From the NCBI GenBank assembly GCA_002102225.1, contig LQPB01000038.1, forward strand, positions 1 to 61,148: 61,148 nt of DNA, written 5' to 3'. The notes under the pieces were generated by a model that was given only the letters and a program-made list of their open reading frames with translations, searched no databases and had not been told where the DNA came from. The first letter of the stretch is position 1, and each line of letters starts with the position of its first letter. The translations under genes were made by a program, and so were the position numbers. The DNA is from Mycobacterium interjectum (GTDB lineage: Bacteria; Actinomycetota; Actinomycetes; Mycobacteriales; Mycobacteriaceae). Positions 28,846 to 38,985 of the stretch are shown here, piece by piece.

Positions 28846-29417
28846 GGTTCGAGGACCCGGGCCATCTCGCCGACGATCGCCTGGCGCAGCTCGGCGTCCG
28901 GTAGGTCAACGATGCCGACCGCCGAGCGTAAAAAAGGGGCAAACAACCGCCAACCAAACTGCAGCGCAAAGGCGTTCGCCACCGCCAGGCGCGCGCTGAG
29001 ATCTCCGTCGGGGCCGGGGGGGTGCTTCGGGCGGATGTCGTCGTACAGCTGCGAGGCGCCGGGAAACCGGGACTGCAGCTTCCCCGCCGGGTAGCCGTCG
29101 AGCAGCGTGCGTGCCATGACCCGCAAATGCCGGTCCAACGCCCGCTCCGCCTCCTCGGGAGTCGGCTCACTCTGCAGCAACGCGGTCGTGGTCGCACCGA
29201 GGTGATCGAGCACGGCGCCCACGAGTTGGTCCTTGGTGCCGAAGTGCCGAAACACCAGGCCGTGGTTGACCTTTGACCGGGCGGCGATGTCGCGGATCGA
29301 TGTCGCGGCCGGCCCTCGCTCGGCGAACAGATCGGTGGCGGCCTCCAGGATGGCGGCGCCCACCTCTTCTCGCCCGGTGGGATTTTTGCGGCTGGCACTT
29401 GCCGAACGTGTAGTCAC
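28839..29417 (-). CDS. TetR-family regulator (Rv3405c-like)
   Basis: 192 residues; the GTG start at 29417 lies inside an 18-bp palindrome, so the transcript may be leaderless or very short-leadered. Helix-turn-helix: EEVGAAILEAATDLFAERGP, then KVNHGLVFRHFGTKDQLVGA. It is divergent from the Fe/2OG dioxygenase gene, as Rv3405c is from Rv3406, and probably represses both through the two operators. Confidence 0.88.
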   Translation of the reverse strand: MTTRSASASRKNPTGREEVGAAILEAATDLFAERGPAATSIRDIAARSKVNHGLVFRHFGTKDQLVGAVLDHLGATTTALLQSEPTPEEAERALDRHLRVMARTLLDGYPAGKLQSRFPGASQLYDDIRPKHPPGPDGDLSARLAVANAFALQFGWRLFAPFLRSAVGIVDLPDAELRQAIVGEMARVLEPH

Positions 29418-29452
29418 GTGACTACACTAACCCATGTAGTCGATTGACTACA
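29409..29452. promoter_or_regulatory. Two 18-bp TetR operators controlling tetR and the alkylsulfatase gene
   Basis: TGTAGTCACGTGACTACA at 29409-29426 is a perfect palindrome. TGTAGTCGATTGACTACA at 29435-29452 is the same with one mismatch. They are 26 bp apart start to start. The first covers the tetR start codon; the second ends 29 bp before the dioxygenase start. Confidence 0.85.
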
Positions 29453-29480
29453 CACGATCTGCGCAAAAAGGACGAAAGAA

Positions 29481-30389
29481 ATGACCCACTCCATCACCGT
29501 CACCAAGCTGGGCAGCCGGATCGGCGCCCGCCTCGACGGCGTGCGCCTGGGCGGCGACCTCGACCCGGCCACCGTCGACGAGATCCGCGGGGCGCTGCGG
29601 GCCCACAAGGTGATCTTCTTTCGCGGGCAGGACCACCTCGACGACGAGGGGCAACTGGCGTTCGCGCGGCTGCTGGGCACCCCGATCGGGCACCCCGCCG
29701 CGAAGTTCCTCGCCGCCAAGAACGCGCCGATCATCACCCCAATCAACTCCGAGTACGGCAAGGCGACGCGTTGGCACACCGACGTCACGTTCGCCGCGAA
29801 CTATCCCGCCGCCTCGATCTTGCGCGCGGTCACGCTGCCCAGCTACGGGGGTTCGACGCTGTGGGCCTCCACCGCGGCGGCCTACGACCACCTGCCCGAG
29901 CCGCTGAAGTGGCTGGTCGACAACCTGTGGGCGCTGCACACCAACCGCCACGACTACGTCACCGAAGAGGCGTTGACCGACGCGCAGCGGGCGTTCCGGC
30001 AGGCGTTCGACAAGCCGGACTTCCAGACCGAGCATCCCGTGGTTCGGGTGCACCCGGAAACCGGCGAGCGGACGCTGGTGCTGGGCGATTTCGTGCGCGG
30101 GTTCGTCGGACTGGACAGCTACGAGTCGGGCGTGCTATTCGAACTGCTGCAACGCCGAATCACCATGCCCGAGAACACCATTCGCTGGAGCTGGAGTTAT
30201 GGCGACGTCGCCATCTGGGACAACCGGGCGACGCAGCACCGGGCGATCGACGACTACGACGGCCAGCATCGGCTGATGCACCGGGTCACGCTGATGGGCG
30301 ACGTGCCGGTCAACGTGCACGGGCAACGCAGCCGGGTCGTCAGCGGCGCCCCGCTCGACGTGACCACCCCGGAGGAGATCGCGAGCTGA
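29481..30389 (+). CDS. TauD/TfdA-family Fe(II)/2-oxoglutarate dioxygenase, Rv3406-like alkylsulfatase
   Basis: 302 residues. Iron site: HxD in RWHTDVTF (about residues 98-101) and distal His in [11 protein letters not shown]; 2-oxoglutarate Arg in HRVTLMG. It matches Rv3406, a type II alkyl sulfatase that cleaves alkyl sulfates oxidatively and is also known to inactivate some DprE1 inhibitors. The gene is preceded by a good ribosome site (GGACGAAAGAA) and is likely induced by release of the divergent TetR. Confidence 0.88.
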   Translation: MTHSITVTKLGSRIGARLDGVRLGGDLDPATVDEIRGALRAHKVIFFRGQDHLDDEGQLAFARLLGTPIGHPAAKFLAAKNAPIITPINSEYGKATRWHTDVTFAANYPAASILRAVTLPSYGGSTLWASTAAAYDHLPEPLKWLVDNLWALHTNRHDYVTEEALTDAQRAFRQAFDKPDFQTEHPVVRVHPETGERTLVLGDFVRGFVGLDSYESGVLFELLQRRITMPENTIRWSWSYGDVAIWDNRATQHRAIDDYDGQHRLMHRVTLMGDVPVNVHGQRSRVVSGAPLDVTTPEEIAS

Positions 30390-30401
30390 CGCGAGCTGAC
30401 G

Positions 30402-30446
30402 GTGACGACCCGCAGCGCCCGGCTACGCCGCGCTCGCGATCGTCAC
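30402..30446. repeat. 45-nt hairpin repeat, copy A
   Basis: Outer stem GTGACGA/TCGTCAC. Inside are the shared blocks CGCCCGGC and CGCCGCGC. It lies between the convergent dioxygenase and choD genes and could act as a bidirectional terminator. The stem differs from other copies by paired changes. A 10-bp tandem duplication, GCGAGCTGAC twice, precedes it at 30381-30400. Confidence 0.75.
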
Positions 30447-30451
30447 GGAGG

Positions 30452-32188
30452 TCAGCCCGCGGTACTGACCGGGTCGATCGGTAGCCAGCGCAGCGCGCCT
30501 GGAGCATGCGCCGGCACCACCGGGTGCTCGGGCGGGATCGGGGACAGCCTGCGGTAGGTGTCGCCCTGTAGCGGCCGCAGGTCGTTCTCGCCCTTGTTGG
30601 GCCACATCGAGGCGGCGCGCTCGGCCTGCGCGGTGATGGACAGCGAGGGGTTGACGCCCAGGTTCGCCGAGATCGCCGCGCCGTCCACCACGAACAGCGT
30701 CGGATAGCCGTAGACCCGGTGATACGGGTCGATGACGCCGTGTTCGGGGCCGTCGCCGATCACCGCGCCGCCCAGGAAGTGGGCCGTCAGCGGGATGTTG
30801 AACAGCTCGCCCCAGGTGCCGCCGGCCACGCCGTCGATCTTGGCGGCGATGCGCCGGGTGACCTCGTTGCCGACCGGGATCCACGACGGATTCGGCTCGC
30901 CGTGCCCCTGTTTGCTGGAGTACCAACGGATTCCGAGCTTGCCCCGCTTGGTGAACGTGGTGATCGAGTTGTCCAGGTGCTGCATCACCAGCGCGATCAC
31001 CGTGCGCTCGCTCCACTGGCGCACGTTGATCATGCGCAGGATTCCGCGCGGGTCCTCGCGGCCCTGCTCCAGCAGCTGCTTCCACCGCGGCGTGTCGGTG
31101 CCTTCGGGGCCCTCGCCGTCGGTCATCAGCGTTTGCAGCAGCCCCATCGCGTTGGAGCCCTTGCCGTAGCGCACGGGCTCGACGTGGGTGTCCGAGGTCG
31201 GGTGGATCGACGACGTGATCGCCACGCCGTGCGTCAGGTCCAGCTCCGGGTTCACCTCGAGCGTCGCGGCACCGACGATCGACTCGGAGTTGGTCCGGGT
31301 CAGCACGCCCAGGCGCTTCGACAGGCGGGGCAGCTTGCCCTTGTCGCGCATGTTGAACAACAGGTGCTGGGTGCCCCAGGTGCCGGCGGCCAGGATCAGG
31401 TTTTCGGCGGTGTAGGTGCGCCGGTCGCGGCGCAGCCAGCTCCCGGTGCGCACCGTGCGGACCTCCCACAGCCCGTCCGGGCGCTGCTCGAAGCTCTTCA
31501 CCGTCGTCATCGGAATGACCTGCGCGCCATGGGATTCCGCGAGGCCGAGGTAGTTCTTCACCAGGGTGTTCTTGGCGCCGTAGCGGCATCCGGTCATGCA
31601 GCAGCCGCATTCCAGGCAGCCGGTGCGGTCGGGCCCGGCGCCCCCGAAGTACGGGTCGGGCACCGTCTTGCCCGGCGCCTTGGTGCCGTCCGGGCCGAAG
31701 AACACCCCGACCGGCGTCGGCACCCAGGTGTCGCCGCAGCCCATGTCGTCGGCGACCTCCTTGACGAGGCGGTCGGCGTCGGTGAACGTCGGGTTCTCGA
31801 CCACGCCCAGCATCCGCTGGGCCTGCTCGTAGTGCGGCATCAGCTCGTCACGCCAGTCGGTGATGTGCGCCCACTGCTGGTCTTTGAAGAACGGCTCCGG
31901 CGGCACGTACAACGTGTTGGCGTAGTTGAGCGAACCGCCGCCCACGCCCGCTCCGGCCAGGATCATCACGTTGCGCAGCGGGTGGATCCGCTGGATGCCG
32001 TAGCAGCCGAGCTTGGGCGCCCACAAGAACTTGCGCAGGTCCCACGAGGTCTCGGCGAACTCCTGGTCGGAGAAGCGGCGGCCGGCCTCCAGGACGCCCA
32101 CTCGGTAGCCCTTTTCGGTCAGCCGCAGCGCGCTGACGCTGCCCCCGAATCCCGAACCGATGATCAGGACGTCGTAATCCGGCTTCAT
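30452..32188 (-). CDS. choD: GMC-family oxidoreductase ChoD (putative cholesterol oxidase)
   Basis: 578 residues, the same as I recall for Rv3409c. FAD-binding start DYDVLIIGSGFGGSVSALRL, then GAGVGGGSLNYANTL, a Cys-rich stretch TGCLECGCCMTGCRYGAKNT, and the C-terminal ALFVVDGAAISANLGVNPSLSI motif of GMC enzymes. The Cys cluster is characteristic of this mycobacterial group and is not found in Streptomyces cholesterol oxidase. Its role in sterol oxidation is uncertain: in M. tuberculosis it is not the main cholesterol-degrading enzyme. Confidence 0.93.
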   Translation of the reverse strand: MKPDYDVLIIGSGFGGSVSALRLTEKGYRVGVLEAGRRFSDQEFAETSWDLRKFLWAPKLGCYGIQRIHPLRNVMILAGAGVGGGSLNYANTLYVPPEPFFKDQQWAHITDWRDELMPHYEQAQRMLGVVENPTFTDADRLVKEVADDMGCGDTWVPTPVGVFFGPDGTKAPGKTVPDPYFGGAGPDRTGCLECGCCMTGCRYGAKNTLVKNYLGLAESHGAQVIPMTTVKSFEQRPDGLWEVRTVRTGSWLRRDRRTYTAENLILAAGTWGTQHLLFNMRDKGKLPRLSKRLGVLTRTNSESIVGAATLEVNPELDLTHGVAITSSIHPTSDTHVEPVRYGKGSNAMGLLQTLMTDGEGPEGTDTPRWKQLLEQGREDPRGILRMINVRQWSERTVIALVMQHLDNSITTFTKRGKLGIRWYSSKQGHGEPNPSWIPVGNEVTRRIAAKIDGVAGGTWGELFNIPLTAHFLGGAVIGDGPEHGVIDPYHRVYGYPTLFVVDGAAISANLGVNPSLSITAQAERAASMWPNKGENDLRPLQGDTYRRLSPIPPEHPVVPAHAPGALRWLPIDPVSTAG

Positions 32189-32237
32189 TTCACCAGTATG
32201 GCCGTACCGGCCGGTAATAAACCAGCGAGCCCGGCGC

Positions 32238-33365
32238 TCAGCTACCGACCGTCAGGCCGACCTTCTGGAACTCCTTGAGATCGCAATAGCCGGCCTTGGC
32301 CATCGAACGGCGCAGGCCGCCCACCAGATTCAGGCTGCCGAACGGGTCGTCGGAGGGGCCGCTCAGCACCTGCCGCAGCGGCGGGCGTTCGCCGACGGCG
32401 ATCTGCAGCAACGCCCCGCGCGGCAGCGACGGGTGCGCCGCGGCGGCCGGCCAGAACCATCCGCCGCCGAGCGCCTCGGCGGATTCGGCCAGCGGCGTGC
32501 CCAGCACCACGGCGTCGGCGCCGCACGCGATGGCCTTGGCCAGCTCGCCCGAGGTGTGGATGTCGCCGTCGGCCAGCACGTGCACGTAGCGGCCGCCGGT
32601 CTCGTCGAGGTATTCGCGGCGCGCGGCCGCGGCGTCGGCGATCGCGGTGGCCATCGGCACGCTGATGCCCAGCACCTCGTCGCTGGTGGTCACCCCCCGG
32701 GTGGAGCCGTAGCCGACGATCACGCCCGCGGCGCCGGTGCGCATCAGGTGCAGCGCGGTGCGGTGGTCGAGCACCCCGCCCGCGACCACGGGGATGTCGA
32801 GCTCGGAGATGAAGGTCTTCAGGTTCAGCGGCTCACCGTCGCTGGCGACCCGTTCGGCCGAGACAATGGTGCCCTGGATGACCAGGAGGTCGATCCCGGC
32901 CTGCAGCAGCGCCGGCGTCAGCGCCTGCGCGTTTTGCGGGCTGACCCGCACCGCGGTGGTCACGCCCGCCTCGCGGATGCGCGCGACCGCCGAGCCCAGC
33001 AGTTCGGGGTCCAGCGGCGCGGCGTGCAGCTCCTGCAGCAGCCGGATCGCCGCCGACGGTTCCGGCTCCTTCTCGGCGGCCTCGAGCAGCTGCGCGATCT
33101 TGGCCTCGACGTCGGCGTGCCGGCCGATCAGCCCCTCGCCGTTGAGCACGCCCAGCCCGCCGAGGCGGCCCAGCTCGATGGCGAACTCCGGCGACACCAG
33201 CGCATCGGTCGGATGCGCGATGACCGGGATCTCGAACCGGTAGGCGTCCAGCTGCCACGCCGTCGACACGTCCTGGGACGAGCGGGTGCGCCGCGACGGC
33301 ACGATGCTGATCTCGCTGAGTTCAAAGGTGCGACGGGCGGCGCGGCCCATCCCGATCTCGACCAT
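32238..33365 (-). CDS. guaB3: IMP dehydrogenase-like protein GuaB3
   Basis: 375 residues from the ATG at 33365. It has the IMPDH TIM barrel (LSEISIVPSRRTRSS start, GGVLDHRTALHLMRTGAAGVIVGYGS) but no CBS pair and no canonical catalytic Cys loop (reads GYGSTRGVTTSDE). This is the actinobacterial GuaB3 type, corresponding to Rv3410c; related proteins have been reported as GMP-reductase-like. It follows guaB2 by 14 bp in one operon. Confidence 0.93.
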   Translation of the reverse strand: MVEIGMGRAARRTFELSEISIVPSRRTRSSQDVSTAWQLDAYRFEIPVIAHPTDALVSPEFAIELGRLGGLGVLNGEGLIGRHADVEAKIAQLLEAAEKEPEPSAAIRLLQELHAAPLDPELLGSAVARIREAGVTTAVRVSPQNAQALTPALLQAGIDLLVIQGTIVSAERVASDGEPLNLKTFISELDIPVVAGGVLDHRTALHLMRTGAAGVIVGYGSTRGVTTSDEVLGISVPMATAIADAAAARREYLDETGGRYVHVLADGDIHTSGELAKAIACGADAVVLGTPLAESAEALGGGWFWPAAAAHPSLPRGALLQIAVGERPPLRQVLSGPSDDPFGSLNLVGGLRRSMAKAGYCDLKEFQKVGLTVGS

Positions 33366-33379
33366 GGCCAGTTCGCTGT

Positions 33380-35107
<1,728 letters not shown>

Positions 35108-35138
35108 CTATGACGGCCCCCCTGCGTAGGCTAGGGGC

Positions 35139-35552
35139 GTGCGTGACCACCTCCCGCCGGGTTTGCCGCCCGACCCGTTCGCCGACGACCCCTGTGATCC
35201 GTCGGCGGCGCTCGAGGCCGTCGAGCCGGGGCAACCGCTGGATCAGCAGGAGCGGATGGCGGTCGAGGCCGACCTGGCCGATCTGGCCGTGTACGAGGCC
35301 CTGTTGGCGCACAAGGGCATTCGCGGGCTGGTGGTGTGCTGCGACGAGTGCCAGCAGGACCACTACCACGACTGGGACATGTTGCGGGCCAACCTATTGC
35401 AGCTGCTCATCGACGGTACGGTCCGCCCGCACGAGCCCGCCTACGACCCCGAACCCGACTCCTACGTCACGTGGGACTACTGCCGGGGATACGCCGACGC
35501 CTCGCTCAACGAAGCGACGTCGTCAGACGCGGACGGCTTCCACCGCCGCTGA
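35139..35552 (+). CDS. DUF5319-type conserved protein (Rv3412-like)
   Basis: 137 residues from a GTG at 35139. A small acidic protein with LVVCCDECQQDHYHDWDMLRANL, where paired Cys and His residues (CCDEC, HYH) suggest metal binding. Divergent from guaB2 and convergent with rsdA, as in H37Rv. Function unknown. Confidence 0.85.
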   Translation: MRDHLPPGLPPDPFADDPCDPSAALEAVEPGQPLDQQERMAVEADLADLAVYEALLAHKGIRGLVVCCDECQQDHYHDWDMLRANLLQLLIDGTVRPHEPAYDPEPDSYVTWDYCRGYADASLNEATSSDADGFHRR

Positions 35553-35614
35553 TCGCCGCTAGGTCGATGGCGGCGACCCGCCACGCCCGGCTCCGCCGCG
35601 CTTGCGATCGCCGC
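35553..35614. repeat. 45-nt hairpin repeat, copy B, plus the end of a preceding half copy
   Basis: The full copy is 35570-35614 with outer stem GCGGCGA/TCGCCGC. At 35553-35559 a lone TCGCCGC right arm and a 10-nt spacer TAGGTCGATG precede it, so GATCGCCGCTAGG recurs exactly 55 bp apart (35551 and 35606). It lies between the convergent DUF5319 and rsdA genes; the last base is the first base of the rsdA stop. Confidence 0.75.
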
Positions 35615-36426
35615 TAGGGCGTATCGTCCGGTGCCGCCGAGGACGGCGTGGACGAGTGGCCGTGATGCCGGTGCCGACCCGAGGACGGACTCGTCGAGGG
35701 AGTCACCGTGGGGCTTGCCGGGCTCGTCGACGCGCTCGGTGTCGGGGCCGTCGTGCTGGCCACCGTCGGCGGTGTGGTCGTCCGACCGGGCGAGACCGGC
35801 GACGTCGACGAAGCGGCCGGCGCCTTGGGTTTTGGCGCGGCGGGCGGCACCGTCGCGTTCGGGTTGCGCGATTCCACCCGCGTGTTGAGCAGGTTCACTT
35901 CGTCCAGCAGGTCGTTCCTGCTGGCGCCGTCGTTCATGGACTGGACGGTGTTGCTGACCTGCGCCAGCTGATTCTGGGCCTGGGTCCACTGACCCTGGTC
36001 GATCATTTGCTGGACCTTCGCCAATTCGGCCTTGGCGGACAGCTCGATCTGGCTGTCGTTGACCCTCGGCTGATCGAAAAACATCGCGTGCAGCCCGTAC
36101 AGCGCGTCCCCGGGACGGGCCTCGACGATCATGGCGCCAAACCCGCTCAGCGCCAACAGCGTCGCGGCGACCGACCCGACCGTCGCCAGGCCACGGCGCG
36201 CGCGCTTGCGCTCGGCGAGTCCGGTGTGCAGCGCTTCGATCGCCTCCTCCGGCGACACCAGCGCGCTGGCCGGCGGCCACCGCAGGTCGTCGCGCCAGTC
36301 CTCCAGCAGGACGGCGAGCGCTTCGAAATCGGGGTCGTCGGCGTCGTCCAGGTCGACCGGGCTGCGTTCGGCGAGCGCGTCGAGCAGCAGGTCGGTGCGT
36401 GCGAATTCATCCAAGGATTCAGGCAT
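35614..36426 (-). CDS. rsdA: Anti-sigma-D factor RsdA
   Basis: 270 residues from the ATG at 36426, which lies inside the end of sigD (8-bp overlap); GTG at 36432 is an alternative. An N-terminal sigma-binding segment (MPESLDEFARTDLLLDALAE) is followed by a membrane segment ATVGSVAATLLALSGFGAMI near residue 82, an extracytoplasmic helical part, and a Ser/Thr/Pro-rich tail of about 80 residues. It holds SigD inactive at the membrane; in M. tuberculosis release involves proteolysis. Corresponds to Rv3413c. Confidence 0.9.
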   Translation of the reverse strand: MPESLDEFARTDLLLDALAERSPVDLDDADDPDFEALAVLLEDWRDDLRWPPASALVSPEEAIEALHTGLAERKRARRGLATVGSVAATLLALSGFGAMIVEARPGDALYGLHAMFFDQPRVNDSQIELSAKAELAKVQQMIDQGQWTQAQNQLAQVSNTVQSMNDGASRNDLLDEVNLLNTRVESRNPNATVPPAAPKPKAPAASSTSPVSPGRTTTPPTVASTTAPTPSASTSPASPTVTPSTSPSSGRHRHHGHSSTPSSAAPDDTP

Positions 36427-36994
36427 AGTCACCCGCCGCGACGATTTCGGACTTGAGCCGTGACAGCGCCCGGTGCTGGGCCACGCGGACCGCTCCGGTG
36501 GTGCTGCCGACGGCGGCGGCGGTCTCCTCGGCGGACAGCCCGACGACCACGCGCAGGATCAGGATCTCGCGCTGCTTGGCGGGCAGGATCTCGAGCAATT
36601 CGTTCATCCGGCTGACCGAATCGGCCTCGATGGCCCGCTGTTCCGGCCCCGCCTCGGGCGACCAGCGCTCGGGAACGGTTTCCGCAGGGTAGGCGCGGTC
36701 ACGGCCGGCCGCCCGGTGGGCATCGGCAATCTTGTGCGCCGCGATGCCGTACAGGAAAGCCAGGAACGGGCGCCCGCGCTCGCGGTACCGCGGCAGCGCC
36801 GTGATGGTGGCCAAACACACCTCCTGAGCCACGTCGTCTGCTGAGAGGCCACCCCGTTCGACCGTGCCGACGCGCGCCCGGCAATATCGCACGACGATCG
36901 GACGGATGGTCTCCAGCACCTCCCGTAGGGCGTTCCGGTCTCCCGCCACGGCCTCCGCAACCACAGCGTCGAGACGTTCCCCTTGAATTGTCAT
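36419..36994 (-). CDS. sigD: ECF RNA polymerase sigma factor SigD
   Basis: 191 residues from the ATG at 36994; a TTG at 37012 in the same frame would add six residues. Region 2 has DDVAQEVCLATITALPRYRERGRPFLAFLYGIAAHKIADAHR and region 4 has LPAKQREILILRVVVGLSAEETAAAVGSTTGAVRVAQHRAL. The sequence is closely like SigD (Rv3414c), which controls ribosome and stationary-phase genes. Sequence homologous to the longer annotated H37Rv N-terminus continues upstream, but I see no usable start codon there. Overlaps rsdA, so the pair is translationally coupled. Confidence 0.94.
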   Translation of the reverse strand: MTIQGERLDAVVAEAVAGDRNALREVLETIRPIVVRYCRARVGTVERGGLSADDVAQEVCLATITALPRYRERGRPFLAFLYGIAAHKIADAHRAAGRDRAYPAETVPERWSPEAGPEQRAIEADSVSRMNELLEILPAKQREILILRVVVGLSAEETAAAVGSTTGAVRVAQHRALSRLKSEIVAAGDYA

Positions 36995-37075
36995 CGACGG
37001 CGGTATCTCCAACGTTACGAATGGGACACATCGCGGGCTAACTGTCGAATTGACAATAACGGGCCGAAGGCCGAT

Positions 37076-37906
37076 TTAAGCGCAACGCCACGCGCCCCCG
37101 GCGCGCCGCACCTGGCCTGCGCAGATATCGCGAATTTCGCGCAGTTTTTGTGCTGAAAACGTGACACTTTCGATGTCGATCAGCAAGCAAGCCAACGCCC
37201 AGCGAAGCGGCGTCAGGCTCAACCGGCCGGTGGCTTCCAGCGCCGCCTCCGCGACCGCGCGGGCGCGCTCGATCTCGCCGGCACTGCACAGCGCGGCGGC
37301 CAGCACCACGTCGCTCTTCACCCGGTGCCGCGCCGACGCCCGGCCCATCGCGCCGGCGAGCTCCACCGCCTCCTCGGCGCGCCGCACGGCCGACGTGCCG
37401 TCGCCGGAGGCCATCGCCAGCTCGGCGGCCACCCACCCGCGGCGCACGGGTAGCCGGTCGGGGACCGCACCGGGCGCCAGTTCGACGCGACGCAACAACG
37501 TTGCGGCGGCGGCGAACCGACCGATGCCCAGCGCGTCGGCCGCCAGCCCGATCAGCGCATCGGCGCGGGCCTCGGGATCCCCGCCGGCCAGCGCCACCGC
37601 GCGCCCGTCCCAGCCCCGCGCCAACGTGTGCCAGCCGAGCTGGCGCAGGAACGACCCCTGGGTGCTGTGGGCCAGAGACACCCACCGGCCACCCGCGGCG
37701 CTGCGCCGCAGCAGCGCCAGGTCTCGGTAGGCGCTGCCGTAGCGGCCCTGCCCGCCCGCCGCGACGGCGCGCAACCACAGCTGCTCCGGGGTGGTCGCCG
37801 CCGGCAGCGGCCAGCTTCCGGGCCGGTCGCCGAACGCGGCGGCGGCCAGTGTGTGCTGAATCACCGAAGTGTGACGAGTTTCAATCACGGTGATAGTAGT
37901 AAACAC
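37076..37906 (-). CDS. Conserved TPR-like helical protein (Rv3415c-like)
   Basis: 276 residues. It is almost all helical with repeated Ala/Leu-rich pairs such as ALIGLAADALGIGRFAAAATLLRRVEL and AALCSAGEIERARAVAEAAL, fitting tetratricopeptide-type repeats. No catalytic motif is visible. It lies upstream of sigD on the same strand with 81 bp between the two, as in H37Rv. Likely a scaffold protein. Confidence 0.82.
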   Translation of the reverse strand: MFTTITVIETRHTSVIQHTLAAAAFGDRPGSWPLPAATTPEQLWLRAVAAGGQGRYGSAYRDLALLRRSAAGGRWVSLAHSTQGSFLRQLGWHTLARGWDGRAVALAGGDPEARADALIGLAADALGIGRFAAAATLLRRVELAPGAVPDRLPVRRGWVAAELAMASGDGTSAVRRAEEAVELAGAMGRASARHRVKSDVVLAAALCSAGEIERARAVAEAALEATGRLSLTPLRWALACLLIDIESVTFSAQKLREIRDICAGQVRRAGGAWRCA

Positions 37907-38253
37907 TTCGTGCTGTCCGTGTTACCGAGCTGTTAATCACCATCCGCCGCGTACTAATTACTCCAGCGACCGCCCCTGCCGCTGAGCTGCGGAATCTCGG
38001 CTGGGCCAACTGCCTGGTAGCACGGCTTTCGGTCGCCGAATGGGTAGCAGATGAACGGCGAGTTAAATTTGCTACAACGCTTACATACTTTGCCGAGCTA
38101 AGTGGCTATTGACGGAAATTCGCCCACCCCCCTAAGTTCTAGGTTTGTCGGGTAGTCATCGGTGACGCCACTCCAAAATCAGTTGCACAACCGCTTTTCG
38201 GGCGCTTCGCGACCTGTCCTTCTGGGCGTGCCGTGCAGAGAGGGAACGATCCA
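37907..38253. other. 347-bp intergenic region between the Rv3415c-like gene and whiB3
   Basis: No coding frame is convincing here. It is noticeably more AT-rich than its surroundings, for example around 38060-38100, and holds the whiB3 promoter candidate. In M. tuberculosis the whiB3 upstream region is a known regulatory target, so more sites than I can define are likely. Confidence 0.6.
38109..38138 (+). promoter_or_regulatory. Candidate SigA-type promoter for whiB3
   Basis: TTGACG at 38109-38114, an 18-bp spacer, then TAAGTT at 38133-38138. This would give a leader of about 110 nt ahead of the ATG at 38254, which has the ribosome site AGAGAGGGA. Confidence 0.4.
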
Positions 38254-38562
38254 ATGCCACAGCCTGAGCAGCTACCCGGGCCCAACGCCGACATCTGGAA
38301 CTGGCAACTGCAAGGCCTGTGCCGCGGCGTCGACTCTTCGATGTTCTTCCACCCCGACGGCGAGCGCGGCCGCGCCCGCATGCAGCGCGAGCAGCGTGCC
38401 AAGGAGATGTGCCGGCAGTGCCCGGTCATTCAGGAGTGCCGTTCGCACGCGCTGGAAGTCGGTGAGCCCTACGGCGTGTGGGGCGGCCTGTCGGAATCCG
38501 AGCGCGACATGCTCCTCAAGGGGGACATCGGCCGCAGCCGCGGCATCCGCCGTTCGGCCTGA
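38254..38562 (+). CDS. whiB3: Redox-sensing transcriptional regulator WhiB3
   Basis: 102 residues from the ATG at 38254. Four Fe-S cysteines at 23, 53, 56 and 62 (CxxC plus two) match WhiB3 exactly. The turn GVWGG and the basic tail (GDIGRSRGIRRSA) follow. The [4Fe-4S] protein senses redox state and NO and binds SigA; it controls surface lipid synthesis and redox balance. Corresponds to Rv3416. Confidence 0.97.
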   Translation: MPQPEQLPGPNADIWNWQLQGLCRGVDSSMFFHPDGERGRARMQREQRAKEMCRQCPVIQECRSHALEVGEPYGVWGGLSESERDMLLKGDIGRSRGIRRSA

Positions 38563-38568
38563 TTGAAC

Positions 38569-38876
38569 AACTCGGCCTGGTCTTGCCGGCGGCGGCCCTG
38601 GACGGCCGGCCGCAGCGGGCCGAGGTGAACGGCGTCGGCGTGGACCTGTATCGCCACGACGACCGGGTGCTGGTCGTAGGCGAGCGCTGCCCGTACCTGG
38701 CCGCGCGATGGGCGACGGCTGGATCGACCGCGACCGAATCGTGTGCCCCTGGCATGGTTCGAGGTTCGCGTGCGAATCCGGGGGGGGTGCTGCGCGGGCC
38801 GGCGACCGCGGCGCTGCCGAGTTACCCGGTGCGGGTTTGCGATGGAGTCGTCGAGGTGTGCGGAGCGGCGAAATGA
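38569..38876 (+). pseudogene. Decayed Rieske [2Fe-2S] domain gene, two frameshifts
   Basis: Three frames together rebuild a Rieske domain. Frame one gives AEVNGVGVDLYRHDDRVLVVGERCPYLA (the CxH box reads CPY). The next frame, from about 38710, gives DGWIDRDRIVCPWHGSRFACESG with the CPWHG box. A third, after a G8 run at 38780-38787, gives GVLRGPATAALPSYPVRV and stops at 38874. The arrangement resembles the C-terminal part of DUF2231-Rieske proteins; the 5' part is lost into the end of whiB3. His to Tyr in the first box supports decay. Confidence 0.8.
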
Positions 38877-38985
38877 ACCCCTACGACGTGCTTTTCGAGC
38901 ATCGCAAGGTGTCGCCCGGTGGCGCCAATCGGACGTCCACAAGCTCCGGGTGCGAGGCCGCAAGGCCCTGCTCAGCTCGCTCTAG
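38873..38985 (+). pseudogene. Short broken coding remnant downstream of the Rieske pseudogene
   Basis: An ATG at 38873 overlapping the Rieske stop starts MNPYDVLFEHRKVSPGG, then the sense appears to move to another frame giving RWRQSDVHKLRVRGRKALL and a TAG at 38983. A single-base shift near 38922 would join them. No function can be assigned. Confidence 0.35.
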
